Assembly (NCBI GenBank): GCA_900315595.1 | Contig: OMZQ01000004.1 | Coordinates: 37,434-101,433, forward strand | Direction: 5' to 3' | Length of the DNA: 64,000 nt | DNA from: an uncultured Eubacteriales bacterium | GTDB taxonomy: Bacteria > Bacillota > Clostridia > Oscillospirales > Oscillospiraceae | Shown here: in pieces, positions 41,624 through 50,193 of the stretch | Position numbering within the stretch: the stretch's first letter is position 1 | Layout of the letters: the number at the start of each line of letters is the position of its first letter | Program-made: the position numbers and the translations under genes | The notes under the pieces: model-generated | Seen by the model: the letters and a program-made list of their open reading frames with translations, nothing else | The model's database searches: none | Told to the model about the DNA's origin: nothing

Positions 41624-42985
41624 ATGAAAATTGTCGTCGTCGGCTGCGGAAAAATCGGCGAAACCATTCTCGGCGCCCTCGCCCATGAGGGCCACGATCT
41701 GGTGGCGGTGGATAACCGCGATACCGTGATCAACGAAATCGTCAACCGTTATGACGTCATGTGCGTCTGCGGCAACGGCGTGGACACCGAGGTCCTCTCC
41801 GAGGCGGGCGTGGAGTCCGCGGAGCTCTTCATCGCCGTCACCGGCTCGGATGAGCTGAATATGCTCTGCTGCTTCCTGGCAAAGCGCATGGGCGCGCGGC
41901 ATACGATTGCCCGTATCCGGAATCCGGAATACAACGACAGATCCCTGAGCTTCATGAAGGAGCAGCTCGACTTGTCCATGGCCATCAATCCGGAGCGCCT
42001 CACGGCGAGCGCTCTTTACCACATGCTCAAGCTTCCCGCCGCGGCGAAGGTCGAAACCTTCTCCCGCCGCAATTTTGAGATGATCGAGCTCCGGCTCAAG
42101 GACGACTCGCCCTTCTGCGGCATTCCCCTGTGGACCCTCCGCGAGCGGCACAAGGCCAAGTTCCTGATCTGCGTGGTCCAGCGCGGCAACGACGTCTTCA
42201 TCCCGAACGGCGCCTTCGTCCTGGAGGGCGGAGACCGGATCGGCCTGACTGCCAAGCCCTCCGAGATGCAGAAGCTGCTCCGCTCGCTGAATATGAACCA
42301 GAAGCAGGCCAGGAGCATCATGATCCTCGGCGGCAGCCGGATCGCCTTCTACCTGGCAAAGCAGCTCATCGCCTCCGGCTCTGACGTCAAGGTGATCGAC
42401 ATGGACCGCGCGATCTGCCGCAAGTTCAGCGAGGAAATGCGCGGCATCTCTGCCATCTGCGCCGACGGCACCCACCAGGAGATCCTTCTGGAGGAGGGCC
42501 TGCGCGAGCAGGACGCCTTCCTGGCCCTGACCGGCATGGACGAGGAAAACATTCTGGTCTCCTGCTACGCCGCCAGTCAGAAGGGCCCGCGTGTCATTGC
42601 CAAGGTCAACCGCGACGAGATGGCCCAGATGGCCGCTCAGGTGGGCCTGGATTCCGTGGTCTCGCCCAAGGACATCACGGTCAACGTGGTTCTGCGCTAT
42701 GCCCGCGCCCTGCAGAGCTCCGTGGACTCGGCCAAGATCGAGACCCTCTATCAGCTCATGGACGGCAAGGCGGAGGCCGTAGAATTTGCCGTGACCGAGG
42801 CCTCCTTCGTCACCAACAAGCCGCTCAAGGATCTGCCCACGCACAAGAACACCCTGATCGCCGGCATCGTCCGGGACCGCACGCCCATCATCCCCGGCGG
42901 CAACGATATGATCCTGCCCGGCGACCACGTGGTCGTGATCTCCAGCGAGCTTCGGCTCAACGAGCTGACCGACATCCTCAGATGA
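41624..42985 (+). CDS. trkA: Trk potassium uptake regulator TrkA
   Basis: TrkA is the cytoplasmic NAD(H)-binding ring that gates TrkH. The 453-residue protein has two RCK_N-RCK_C repeats: MKIVVVGCGKIGETI at the start and IMILGGSRIAFYLAKQL near residue 228, each followed by an acidic ribose-binding loop (VDNRD, IDMDRA). Length fits the two-repeat TrkA form. trkH starts 13 nt downstream. Confidence 0.94.
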   Translation: MKIVVVGCGKIGETILGALAHEGHDLVAVDNRDTVINEIVNRYDVMCVCGNGVDTEVLSEAGVESAELFIAVTGSDELNMLCCFLAKRMGARHTIARIRNPEYNDRSLSFMKEQLDLSMAINPERLTASALYHMLKLPAAAKVETFSRRNFEMIELRLKDDSPFCGIPLWTLRERHKAKFLICVVQRGNDVFIPNGAFVLEGGDRIGLTAKPSEMQKLLRSLNMNQKQARSIMILGGSRIAFYLAKQLIASGSDVKVIDMDRAICRKFSEEMRGISAICADGTHQEILLEEGLREQDAFLALTGMDEENILVSCYAASQKGPRVIAKVNRDEMAQMAAQVGLDSVVSPKDITVNVVLRYARALQSSVDSAKIETLYQLMDGKAEAVEFAVTEASFVTNKPLKDLPTHKNTLIAGIVRDRTPIIPGGNDMILPGDHVVVISSELRLNELTDILR

Positions 42986-42998
42986 CGGAGGCGCTGCG

Positions 42999-44444
42999 AT
43001 GAACCGAAAAATGGTCTATTACATGACGGGCCGCATCATCCTCCTGGAGGGCGCTCTGCTGCTCGTCCCGCTGATCGTCTCCCTGATCTATCAGGACGTC
43101 GGCACCGTTCCGTTTCTGATCACGATCGCCATTTGCGCGGCGGTCGGCGGTGCGCTGAGCGGCTTCTTCCGCAATACCAGCCAGGTCATTTTTGCCAAGG
43201 AGGGCTTTCTGATCACCGCTCTCGCCTGGCTCAGCGTCTCCGCGATCGGCGCGATCCCCTTCGTGCTCTCCGGCCAGATCCCAAGCTATATCGACGCCTT
43301 CTTTGAAACCGTCTCCGGCTTCACCACGACCGGCGCTTCGATCCTGACGCACGTGGAATCCATGTCCCACTCCCTGCTGTTCTGGCGGAGCTTTACGCAC
43401 TGGATGGGCGGCATGGGCGTCCTGGTCCTGATGGTCGCCATCATGCCGAACCTTTCGAGCCGGACCATCCACGTTCTGCGCGCCGAGATGCCCGGCCCGA
43501 CCATGGGCAAGCTGGTCCCCCGTCTGCGCGATACCGCCAAAATCCTTTACGTCCTCTATTTCGTTCTGACGGCGGCGGAATTCGTCCTTCTGCTCGCGGG
43601 CGGGATGCCGGTCTTTGACAGCGCGATCCACGCGCTCGGCACCGCCGGAACCGGCGGCTTCGGCATCAAGGGCGATTCGATCGCCTCCTACAGCCCCTAT
43701 CTGCAATGGGTCATCGCGGCGTTCATGATGCTCTTCGGCGTCAATTTCAACCTCTACTATCTGCTGATCCTGCGCCGGTTCCGCTCGATCCTCCGAAGCG
43801 AGGAGCTCTGGACCTACGTGATCGTGGTCCTCAGCGCCACGGGCCTGATTGCCTGGAACATCTTCCCGCTCTATCAAAACCTTTCCGAGGCCACGCGCCA
43901 GGCCTTCTTCCAGGTCAACACCATCACCAGTACCACGGGCTTCTCCACCGCCGACTTCAACCAGTGGCCGGAGCTGTCCAAGACCCTTCTGGTCCTGCTG
44001 ATGTTCATGGGCGGCTGCGCGGGCTCGACTGCCGGCGGCCTCAAGGTCTCGCGTCTGGTCATGCTCTATAAGATCGTCAAACGCGAGCTGCGCCACCTGC
44101 TCCATCCGCGCTCCGTCGGCGCGGTCCGCTTCGAGGGCAAGACTGTGGACAACACGACCCTCATCAGCGTCGCCAACTACTTTGCCCTCTATGCCGGTCT
44201 GTTCGTGGTCTTTCTCCTGATTGTCTCGTTCCAGCCGGGCTTCAACCTCCAGTCGAATTTCACCGCCGTTGCCTCCTGCTTCAACAACATCGGACCCGGC
44301 TTGGATCTGGTTGGCCCAGCCGCGAACTTTGCCGCGTACAAGCCGGTGCTGAAGCTGGTGCTGTCCTTTGCCATGCTCTTCGGCAGACTGGAGATCTACC
44401 CCATGCTGATCTCCATGTCGCCCTCCACGTGGCTGCGCAAGTAA
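42999..44444 (+). CDS. trkH: Trk potassium transporter membrane subunit TrkH
   Basis: The 481-residue membrane protein forms the K+ pathway. Four pore loops are visible: SGFTTTGAS, GTAGTGGFGI, TSTTGFSTAD and NNIGPGLDL. About ten helices are predicted by eye. ATG 42999 follows ACGGAGG. It is paired with trkA; together they supply K+ for osmotic and pH balance. Confidence 0.94.
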   Translation: MNRKMVYYMTGRIILLEGALLLVPLIVSLIYQDVGTVPFLITIAICAAVGGALSGFFRNTSQVIFAKEGFLITALAWLSVSAIGAIPFVLSGQIPSYIDAFFETVSGFTTTGASILTHVESMSHSLLFWRSFTHWMGGMGVLVLMVAIMPNLSSRTIHVLRAEMPGPTMGKLVPRLRDTAKILYVLYFVLTAAEFVLLLAGGMPVFDSAIHALGTAGTGGFGIKGDSIASYSPYLQWVIAAFMMLFGVNFNLYYLLILRRFRSILRSEELWTYVIVVLSATGLIAWNIFPLYQNLSEATRQAFFQVNTITSTTGFSTADFNQWPELSKTLLVLLMFMGGCAGSTAGGLKVSRLVMLYKIVKRELRHLLHPRSVGAVRFEGKTVDNTTLISVANYFALYAGLFVVFLLIVSFQPGFNLQSNFTAVASCFNNIGPGLDLVGPAANFAAYKPVLKLVLSFAMLFGRLEIYPMLISMSPSTWLRK

Positions 44445-44487
44445 GAACGAAACCTGTATCAAGAACCCTGTGTAAGGAGGCTTTCCG

Positions 44488-45360
44488 ATGGCAGGAAAGA
44501 ACAATTCCAATCAAAAAACCGTCTGGATCCTGATCCTGGTTCTCAGCCTGGTCCTGCTGATCGGCGTCGGGATCCTGCTGCTGGTCATCCGCAACGCCAG
44601 ACGATTCTCCCCGGAGGTCTACCACCGGATCGATCCGACCTCCCGCTCCGAAACCCTTCCCACCGCGGCGACGAGCATGCATACCCCCACCGGACCCGAT
44701 CAGAGCGTCGATCCCTCCTCGGAGATCGAGACCGACGAGCCGGGACCGCAGGAAAACCCCGTCGATTTCGCCGCCCTGCAGGAGCGGAACCCCGACGCGT
44801 ACGCCTGGATCTATATCCCGATGGGGAAACGGAAGTGGGACGTAGACCTGCCCGTGCTCCAGGCCCGCACGAAGGACGACGACAACTACTATCTCCATCA
44901 CAATATTGACCGGGTCTATGAATTCACCGGTGAGCTCTACACCCAGAAGGCGAACAGCAAGGACTTCACCGACCCCGTGACCGTCATCTACGGCCACAAC
45001 ATGTACGACGGCGTCTCAATGTTCTCCAGCCTGGTCAATTTCCAGGACGCCGCGTTCTTCGAGGAGCACGATACGTTCTATATCTATACGCCGGGCCACA
45101 TTCTGACCTACCGGATCGCCTGTGCCATCCAGTTCGACACCCGCCACATCCTCAACTGCTTTGATTTCACCGATGAGGACGTCTATGCGAACTGGATCGA
45201 GGACTACGTGCTCCACCCCAAGACCACGGTACAGCAGGTCCGGAAGGATCTGGAGATCACGACGGAGGACCGCCTCGTCGTGCTCAGCACCTGCCTGGAG
45301 CACAGCACGGCCCGATACCTGATTCAGGGGGTATTGATCAGTGATGAACCAACCAAGTGA
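44488..45360 (+). CDS. srtB: Class B sortase
   Basis: Sortases cleave sorting signals and join proteins to the wall. The 290-residue protein has an N-terminal membrane helix (about 12-34), a Ser/Thr/Pro linker, and the class B catalytic fold with His170 in VIYGHNM, Cys269 in VVLSTC and Arg276 in TARYLIQGVL. No sorting-signal substrate is recognised nearby. ATG 44488 follows AAGGAGG. It overlaps the LCP gene by 17 nt. Confidence 0.92.
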   Translation: MAGKNNSNQKTVWILILVLSLVLLIGVGILLLVIRNARRFSPEVYHRIDPTSRSETLPTAATSMHTPTGPDQSVDPSSEIETDEPGPQENPVDFAALQERNPDAYAWIYIPMGKRKWDVDLPVLQARTKDDDNYYLHHNIDRVYEFTGELYTQKANSKDFTDPVTVIYGHNMYDGVSMFSSLVNFQDAAFFEEHDTFYIYTPGHILTYRIACAIQFDTRHILNCFDFTDEDVYANWIEDYVLHPKTTVQQVRKDLEITTEDRLVVLSTCLEHSTARYLIQGVLISDEPTK

Positions 45361-46510
45361 ACGCGGCTACGTCGGGCGCTTCGAGGCCCGGCCCAAGCCT
45401 GTGCCCCAAAAACGGAGCGCCGGGCCGATTGCGCTGCTGATCCTGATCCTGGTTTTGGTGCGCCTGCTTGCCACCGGCTATAAGGTGTTTTCGCTGGCGG
45501 ATCACTTCCTCAGCGGCAGCGGCCTGCTGATCTACGGCGAGCAGACCGGGGCCTACGCCGGCGAGGCGCTGAATTCCGGCGACCAGACCATCCGCATCGT
45601 GGAGGACGCCGACGTTCCCTCCGGCGAGGAGGAGAATTTCATCATCCGCCGCGACAACGGCAAGATCTGGGTCTACCGCGGACATACCTACGTTTTGAAT
45701 GAAAACCTGGCGACCGTCCTCTTCCTCGGCGTAGACCATCCCCTCAACGAGGAGGAGAAAGAATCCGGGAAAAGCACGCAGGCGGACGTTCTGCTTCTGA
45801 TCGGCATCGACACCGTCACCGGCAAGAGCACGATCCTGAATCTCTCCCGCGATACCTACGCCCAGGTGGACGTCTACACGGCGGGCGGCAACTTCCTCGA
45901 AACCCGCTATGAGCAGCTTGCGCTGGCCTACGCCTATCAAAGCGGGCTGGAAAGCTGTGAAAATACCAAGGCTGCGGTCTCCCGCCTGCTCTACGGCCTG
46001 CCCATCAGCTCCGTGATTGCCCTGGATATGGAGGGCATTCAGGCGGCGAACGAGGCCGTCGGCGGCGTAACGGTCAAGTCGCTGATCGACTATGAATCCC
46101 CCGACCGCTCGGTCGTTCTCCGCGAGGGCGAGAACGTCGAGCTCCACGGCAAGGCGCTGGAGCAGTACATCCGGACCCGCTCGCATTACTCGCTGGACGC
46201 CAACGCAGCCAGAATGGCCCGGCAGAAGCAGTACGTCACGGAATTTTCCAAGGTCGTCGTGAAAAAATCCAAGCAGAATCTGACCTTCCCGGTCGAGATC
46301 TTCTCCTCGCTCTCGGACTACATGGTCACGGATCTGGGCCTGCCGGACGTGACCTTCCTGAGCACCTGCTTCCTGGAAAACGGGGCGAATTTCACCTTCC
46401 GTACCATTGACGGCACCTATGAGCGGAGCGGCGTGAGCGCTGTGTTCTACCCGGACGACGTGGATTTGTTCGAGGCTGTTTTGCAGGTGTTTTATCTCCA
46501 GATCGACTGA
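45344..46510 (+). CDS. LCP family wall-polymer ligase (LytR-CpsA-Psr)
   Basis: LCP proteins attach teichoic-acid-like or capsular polymers to peptidoglycan. The 388-residue protein has one membrane helix (about 28-48) and LCP blocks VLFLGVDHP, STQADVLLLIGIDTVTGKST, LNLSRDTYAQVDV, IALDMEGIQAANEAVGGV and RTRSHYSLDANAARMARQKQ, though it is diverged around the middle. ATG 45344 is preferred over the GTG 3 nt earlier. It is translationally coupled to the sortase gene. Confidence 0.85.
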   Translation: MNQPSERGYVGRFEARPKPVPQKRSAGPIALLILILVLVRLLATGYKVFSLADHFLSGSGLLIYGEQTGAYAGEALNSGDQTIRIVEDADVPSGEEENFIIRRDNGKIWVYRGHTYVLNENLATVLFLGVDHPLNEEEKESGKSTQADVLLLIGIDTVTGKSTILNLSRDTYAQVDVYTAGGNFLETRYEQLALAYAYQSGLESCENTKAAVSRLLYGLPISSVIALDMEGIQAANEAVGGVTVKSLIDYESPDRSVVLREGENVELHGKALEQYIRTRSHYSLDANAARMARQKQYVTEFSKVVVKKSKQNLTFPVEIFSSLSDYMVTDLGLPDVTFLSTCFLENGANFTFRTIDGTYERSGVSAVFYPDDVDLFEAVLQVFYLQID

Positions 46511-46545
46511 TTTCCAAACCAATCCGGTCAAAAGGAGGGATCCCG

Positions 46546-47016
46546 ATGCGGCAAACCGAACAGGAACGAGCGTTTCGGCGGGCGAACGGTCAGCGGATCC
46601 GGCTGGCCGCGCTCTGTGCGCTGCTGTCCTGTCTTCCGATCGGCGCGGCGATCTGCTTCGTGACGGACGCCCCGGTGCTGATCGGCATTCTGAGCCTGAT
46701 CGCTGCTGTTTTGAGCTTCCAGATCTGGAACCGGGTCGCCCGGTATCCGAACACGCAGGCGGGACACATCATCACGGCGGTGATCAGCCTGGTGATCTGT
46801 CTGCTCGGCCTGTACGCGGCCTTCAGCCGGCAGCTCTACGCGGAAAACGAGACCCTCGGCTTTTCCGTCGGTGAGATCATCGCCATGCTCCCGGCCGCCA
46901 TTTCCAGCCCGGACCAGCTCCCCGACGCCGGCTGGGACCACGCAGCCCTTCTGCTTGGCGCAGCCGTCGGCTTCGTCATCAACTCCCACCTGCGCAGGAC
47001 AGGATTGAGAAAATGA
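46546..47016 (+). CDS. Small membrane protein of unknown function
   Basis: The 156-residue protein has a charged N-terminus and three to four hydrophobic segments (about residues 20-40, 43-62, 72-95 and a shorter one near 135-148). No family was recognised. ATG 46546 follows AAAGGAGGG, 35 nt after the LCP gene, so it is probably the last member of the sortase-LCP unit. Confidence 0.7.
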   Translation: MRQTEQERAFRRANGQRIRLAALCALLSCLPIGAAICFVTDAPVLIGILSLIAAVLSFQIWNRVARYPNTQAGHIITAVISLVICLLGLYAAFSRQLYAENETLGFSVGEIIAMLPAAISSPDQLPDAGWDHAALLLGAAVGFVINSHLRRTGLRK

Positions 47017-47120
47017 GAGTTGAGAATTGAGAATTGTGGTGTTTTGCTGCGCAAAACGAATGGAAATCGGCTGCGCCATCCGTAACGAAGCGCACCTACC
47101 CTGTAGGGGCGCGTACCCAC

Positions 47121-47463
47121 GCGCCCGGTTCCGCGAAGCGGAACAAATCGCCCGCAAGGGCGATGGTATCCCCGTATGAATGAAGCGATACCCCCGAAAA
47201 GCGCTTCGCGCCATGGCCGCGCGAAAAGCCTTCCCCCCTCGGGGGGAAGGTGGCATCCGGCGTCTCACGGAAGCCGGATGACGGATGAGGGGGCGTATCG
47301 ATCACAGATTTGTATACTCAACGGTCAGCTTGTCGGAACGCCCCCTCATCCGCCTCGCTGCGCTCGGCACCTTCCCCCCGAGGGGGGAAGGCTCTGTCGG
47401 AGCCCTGGCAAGCAGTTCGTTTTACAGAGTTGTTCCGCGCCCGGTTCCGCGAAGCGGAACAAA
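47121..47463. repeat. Non-coding mosaic repeat region with 27-bp direct repeats
   Basis: The gene-free stretch 47017-47532 holds several layered repeats. A 27-bp sequence starting GCGCCCGGTTCCGCGAAGCG occurs at 47121-47147 and again, identical, at 47437-47463; each contains its own hairpin (TTCCGCGAAGCGGAA). It is preceded by CTGTAGGGGCGCG. Between them lies an inverted repeat (next entry). No open frame with a good start is present. It resembles small non-autonomous intergenic elements. Confidence 0.7.
47229..47391. repeat. Imperfect inverted repeat, MITE-like
   Basis: Two arms face each other: CCTTCCCCCCTCGGGGGGAA at 47229 running to GGATGAGGGGGCGT (47283-47296), and ACGCCCCCTCATCC (47338-47351) running to the hairpin at 47370-47391. 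Each arm tip is itself a GC hairpin, so the whole can fold as a cruciform with nested stems. It separates the LCP unit from the convergent DUF4097 gene and may also terminate both. Confidence 0.7.
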
Positions 47464-47532
47464 CCGCCCGGAGAGCGAGGCAGGCTTATTCCAGTCTGAC
47501 CGTCGCCCTCCGGGCGGTTGAATTTTCTGGCG

Positions 47533-48669
47533 TTAATCTACCGTTACGCGAATATCGCCGCTGACCGTGTGGATGGAGCACAGGTCCGCGTCGGGGTCCG
47601 CGCCGCCCGCCGGGAGACTGACGTCGCCGCTGAGGGTGTGGGGCTCATAGCGCATCGGGCGCAGGAACTCCGCGTCCACGTCGCCGCTGACGGTGCGGAG
47701 GGTGGCCCCGTGGGCGTCGCAGCCCGCCAGCCGCAGGTCGCCGCTGGCGGTCATGGCAGTCAGCGGGCCGGCGCAGATGACGCGCTCCAGGTCCAAATCG
47801 CCGCTGGCAGTCTTCAACTCGGCCCGGTCGCAGGAGAGCAGCTCGATGCCCAGGTCCCCGCTCGCGGTCTGGAGCGCTGCGGCGCGGCAGCGGAGGTTTT
47901 CTCCGCTCACGTCGCCGGAGGCTGTGCTGACCCGGAGCTCATCGGAAAGCTCCGCGCCCTCGAGCTTGACGTCGCCGGAGACGGTCTCGATCCGCATCTG
48001 CCCGCCGGAGAAGCCCTCGACGTCCACGTCGCCGCTGACCGTCTTCAGCACGACGTTCCCCATGCGGAAGCCGCTGTTCAGGTCAAAGTCGCCGGACTTG
48101 AGCGACACACCCAAGCTTTCGTAGTCCGTTCCGGGCAGCCAGAGGGTGATCCGCTCGTCCGTCGAGAAGTCGGTTTCCAGCCGGGAGAACAGCTTCTCGA
48201 CCCAGCTCCCACGGACCTCCCGGGTCAGGCCGCGCTCGCCGCGGATGCAGAGGGTTCCGCTCTCCACCACGACCTCCCGCGGCGCGTTTCTGCCGTTGCC
48301 CTCGTAGGTCACGTGGCAGTCTGCGTCGGGGGAGTGCTCCAGGCGCACGTCGGCGGCGCGGTTCTGGACCGAAATGGCCCGGAAGCCGCCCGGGATCGTC
48401 CACGTGTTGCCCTCCTGGGCTGCGTTTTTCGTCTCCTGCCTGGGCTGCATGTATTTTTGGATCAGCCCGGTCACGGGCCGGTCGGCCAGCACGGCGGCAG
48501 CCAGCTCGTCCACGCTGCCCAGGGCAGCCACGGCGGCCTCCTCGTCCATGCCCTCGTCCACGCGGTCGTCGATCAGCTCGCCGTAGTAATCCAAAACGTT
48601 CTGCGCGTCCGCCTCCGGCAGACCGGCGAGACCGCGCCGCAGGGCGTCAAAAAAATCAGCCTTCTTCAT
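47533..48669 (-). CDS. DUF1700/DUF4097 beta-helix adhesin-like protein
   Basis: The 378-residue protein begins with a DUF1700 (HAAS) helical domain (ADFFDALRRGLAGLPEADAQ) followed by a DUF4097 beta-solenoid with a run of repeats centred on VSGDV, TASGDL and TVSGDI. There is no clear signal peptide. Such genes commonly pair with a PadR regulator, as here: the two overlap by 14 nt. Probably an envelope-stress or transporter accessory protein; function unproven. ATG 48669 follows GGAGG. Confidence 0.87.
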   Translation of the reverse strand: MKKADFFDALRRGLAGLPEADAQNVLDYYGELIDDRVDEGMDEEAAVAALGSVDELAAAVLADRPVTGLIQKYMQPRQETKNAAQEGNTWTIPGGFRAISVQNRAADVRLEHSPDADCHVTYEGNGRNAPREVVVESGTLCIRGERGLTREVRGSWVEKLFSRLETDFSTDERITLWLPGTDYESLGVSLKSGDFDLNSGFRMGNVVLKTVSGDVDVEGFSGGQMRIETVSGDVKLEGAELSDELRVSTASGDVSGENLRCRAAALQTASGDLGIELLSCDRAELKTASGDLDLERVICAGPLTAMTASGDLRLAGCDAHGATLRTVSGDVDAEFLRPMRYEPHTLSGDVSLPAGGADPDADLCSIHTVSGDIRVTVD

Positions 48670-48979
48670 GCTCCGTACCTCCGCATACAAAATTGTAGAT
48701 GGAAGCGACTTCCTTCCATTCGTTTCGGAACTGGTCCAGTCGGTCCAGCCCGGCTTGGTTGATGTGGTAATACTTCCGCAGCCGCCCGTTGTATTCCGCT
48801 GAGCGGACGGTGAGCTGCCCGGCGGCCTCCAGCCGCCGCAGGATCGGGTAGAGCGTTGATTCCGCGATCTCAACGAAGGGCTTCACGTCCTTGATGATCT
48901 GGTAGCCGTAGGAATCTGCGTCCTTGATCGCCGCGAGCACGCACACGTCCAGCAGCCCGCGCTTGAGTTGGGTATCCAT
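48656..48979 (-). CDS. PadR-family transcriptional regulator
   Basis: The 107-residue protein is a PadR winged helix: LKRGLLDVCVLAAIKDADSYGYQII, STLYPILRRLEAAGQL and YNGRLRKYYHINQAG. ATG 48979 follows AAAGGGGG. It is the first gene of the two-gene unit with the DUF4097 protein, and a perfect palindrome overlaps its promoter, so autoregulation is likely. Confidence 0.93.
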   Translation of the reverse strand: MDTQLKRGLLDVCVLAAIKDADSYGYQIIKDVKPFVEIAESTLYPILRRLEAAGQLTVRSAEYNGRLRKYYHINQAGLDRLDQFRNEWKEVASIYNFVCGGTEHEEG

Positions 48980-48997
48980 CAAATGCCCCCTTTCGCA

Positions 48998-49030
48998 TTA
49001 TACTATACCACACATAGTATAACGTGTCAA
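48998..49030 (-). promoter_or_regulatory. padR promoter with palindromic operator
   Basis: On the minus strand TTGACA (49025-49030) and TATAGT (49002-49007) are 17 nt apart. A perfect 9-bp inverted repeat, TTATACTAT and ATAGTATAA with a 7-nt spacer (48998-49022), covers the -10. It matches the style of PadR operators, so the product probably represses its own promoter. Confidence 0.8.
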
Positions 49031-49133
49031 GAGGGAAATTGCAGAAAAACGGGTCCGGCTCGTCTTTTGTTCCATTGCCCAGGAATTGCCCCGAAAAACG
49101 AACGAATCGTGCAAAAAAACAGCCAAATGCCGA

Positions 49134-49162
49134 TTGACTTTTCCTATGTTTTTTGATACAAT
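49134..49162 (+). promoter_or_regulatory. Promoter of the 2-oxoacid oxidoreductase cluster
   Basis: TTGACT and TACAAT are separated by exactly 17 nt, 60 nt before the P-loop ATPase gene. Confidence 0.75.
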
Positions 49163-49170
49163 AAATGTAA

Positions 49171-49203
49171 TCGTCAGACAACTTTTTCCGGTTGTCCGAC
49201 AAC
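49171..49203. promoter_or_regulatory. Two FadR/GntR-type operators
   Basis: TCGTCAGACAA at 49171-49181 and TTGTCCGACAA at 49192-49202 both fit the FadR-subfamily half-site rule TNGTNNNACNA; the second is a perfect 13-bp palindrome when flanking G and C are added (49191-49203). They lie between the -10 and the ribosome binding site, a repressing position. The FadR-family gene at 54153-54839 is the obvious candidate. Confidence 0.72.
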
Positions 49204-49222
49204 TGGCAGGAGGTCATCCGAG

Positions 49223-49939
49223 ATGAAAGACTACTGGGTCCTGATGGGCAGCTTCGGCAGCGGCAAGAGCGAGCTTGCGATCAATATGGCGCTGCAGGCA
49301 AGGAAGTCCGGACCCTGTACGCTGGTCGATCTGGATGTCATCAACGCCTATTTTCGCTCCAGCGAGCGTGCCGCGGATTTGGAGGCCGCGGGCGTGGAGC
49401 TGATCTCTCCGCCGTTTGCGATGGATAAGATCGAGATCCTGGCGCTCTCTCCGCGCGTATACTCCGCGTTTACGCCGGGGGAGGGGACCGTGATCTTTGA
49501 CATCGGCGGCGACGACATCGGCACCGTCGCCCTTGGCCAGTACAAGCCCAATTTCGCGAACATCCCGCCGGAGCGTCTTCACGTTCTGTTCATTGTCAAC
49601 CCCCTGCGCCCGATGGCGGCGAACGTCCCCAGCGCCCTGGCGGTGCTCGGCAATCTCCAGATTGCCGGCCGGCTCGAGGTGACCGGCATCGTCAACAACG
49701 GCAATCTGGCCGGAATGACGGACGTCAGCCACCTGGTCATGGGCTATGAGCTGGTTCGCGGCCTTTCGGAGCAGACCGGGATCCCGGTCTGGGGCACGGT
49801 GGGGCAGCAGAGCGTGTTGGACGAATTCCGGCGGTATGCGCAGGACCACGATCTGGACAGCGCGTACATTGGTCGGTATCAGCCGATTAAGGTGATGATG
49901 CACAGAAGCTGGGATAAGTACCTGTCAGAGGGTCTCTAA
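49223..49939 (+). CDS. P-loop ATPase associated with 2-oxoacid oxidoreductase genes
   Basis: The 238-residue protein has a Walker A motif at the N-terminus (LMGSFGSGKSELAINMAL), a SIMIBI-like VDLDVINAYFRSSER switch region and a Walker B-like TVIFDIGGDDIG. It resembles MinD/CobQ-type ATPases, but no specific family function is known to me. ATG 49223 follows CAGGAGG. It leads the cluster, 34 nt before the ferredoxin subunit gene, so a role in assembly, cofactor insertion or regulation of the oxidoreductase is plausible but unproven. Confidence 0.8.
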   Translation: MKDYWVLMGSFGSGKSELAINMALQARKSGPCTLVDLDVINAYFRSSERAADLEAAGVELISPPFAMDKIEILALSPRVYSAFTPGEGTVIFDIGGDDIGTVALGQYKPNFANIPPERLHVLFIVNPLRPMAANVPSALAVLGNLQIAGRLEVTGIVNNGNLAGMTDVSHLVMGYELVRGLSEQTGIPVWGTVGQQSVLDEFRRYAQDHDLDSAYIGRYQPIKVMMHRSWDKYLSEGL

Positions 49940-49973
49940 ACCGTATTTAATTTATGGAAAGCGAGGAAATGCC

Positions 49974-50180
49974 ATGATTAAAGTATCCATCCTGGAGAAC
50001 ACCTGTAAGGGCTGCGGGCTCTGCGTCCGTGCCTGCCCCAAGGGTGTGCTCGCAATCTCCACCTCCCACCTGAACGCCAAGGGCTATTATCCGGCCGAGG
50101 TCGTGAACGGGGAGGCCTGCATTGCCTGCACGTCCTGCGCCAAGACCTGCCCGGATGTCGCCATCCGGATCGAGAAGTAA
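49974..50180 (+). CDS. 2-oxoacid:ferredoxin oxidoreductase, delta (ferredoxin) subunit
   Basis: The 68-residue protein carries two 4Fe-4S motifs, CKGCGLCVRACPKG and CIACTSCAKTCPDV, as in VorD/KorD. It shuttles electrons from the TPP centre to free ferredoxin. ATG 49974 follows GAGGAAATGCC. The alpha-subunit gene follows after 13 nt with AAGGAGG. Confidence 0.93.
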   Translation: MIKVSILENTCKGCGLCVRACPKGVLAISTSHLNAKGYYPAEVVNGEACIACTSCAKTCPDVAIRIEK

Positions 50181-50193
50181 GGAGGAAGAGAGA

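Noticed and set aside
47017..47532. Insertion sequence or degenerate gene
   Set aside because: No transposase-like frame or remnant was found; only repeats and hairpins are visible.
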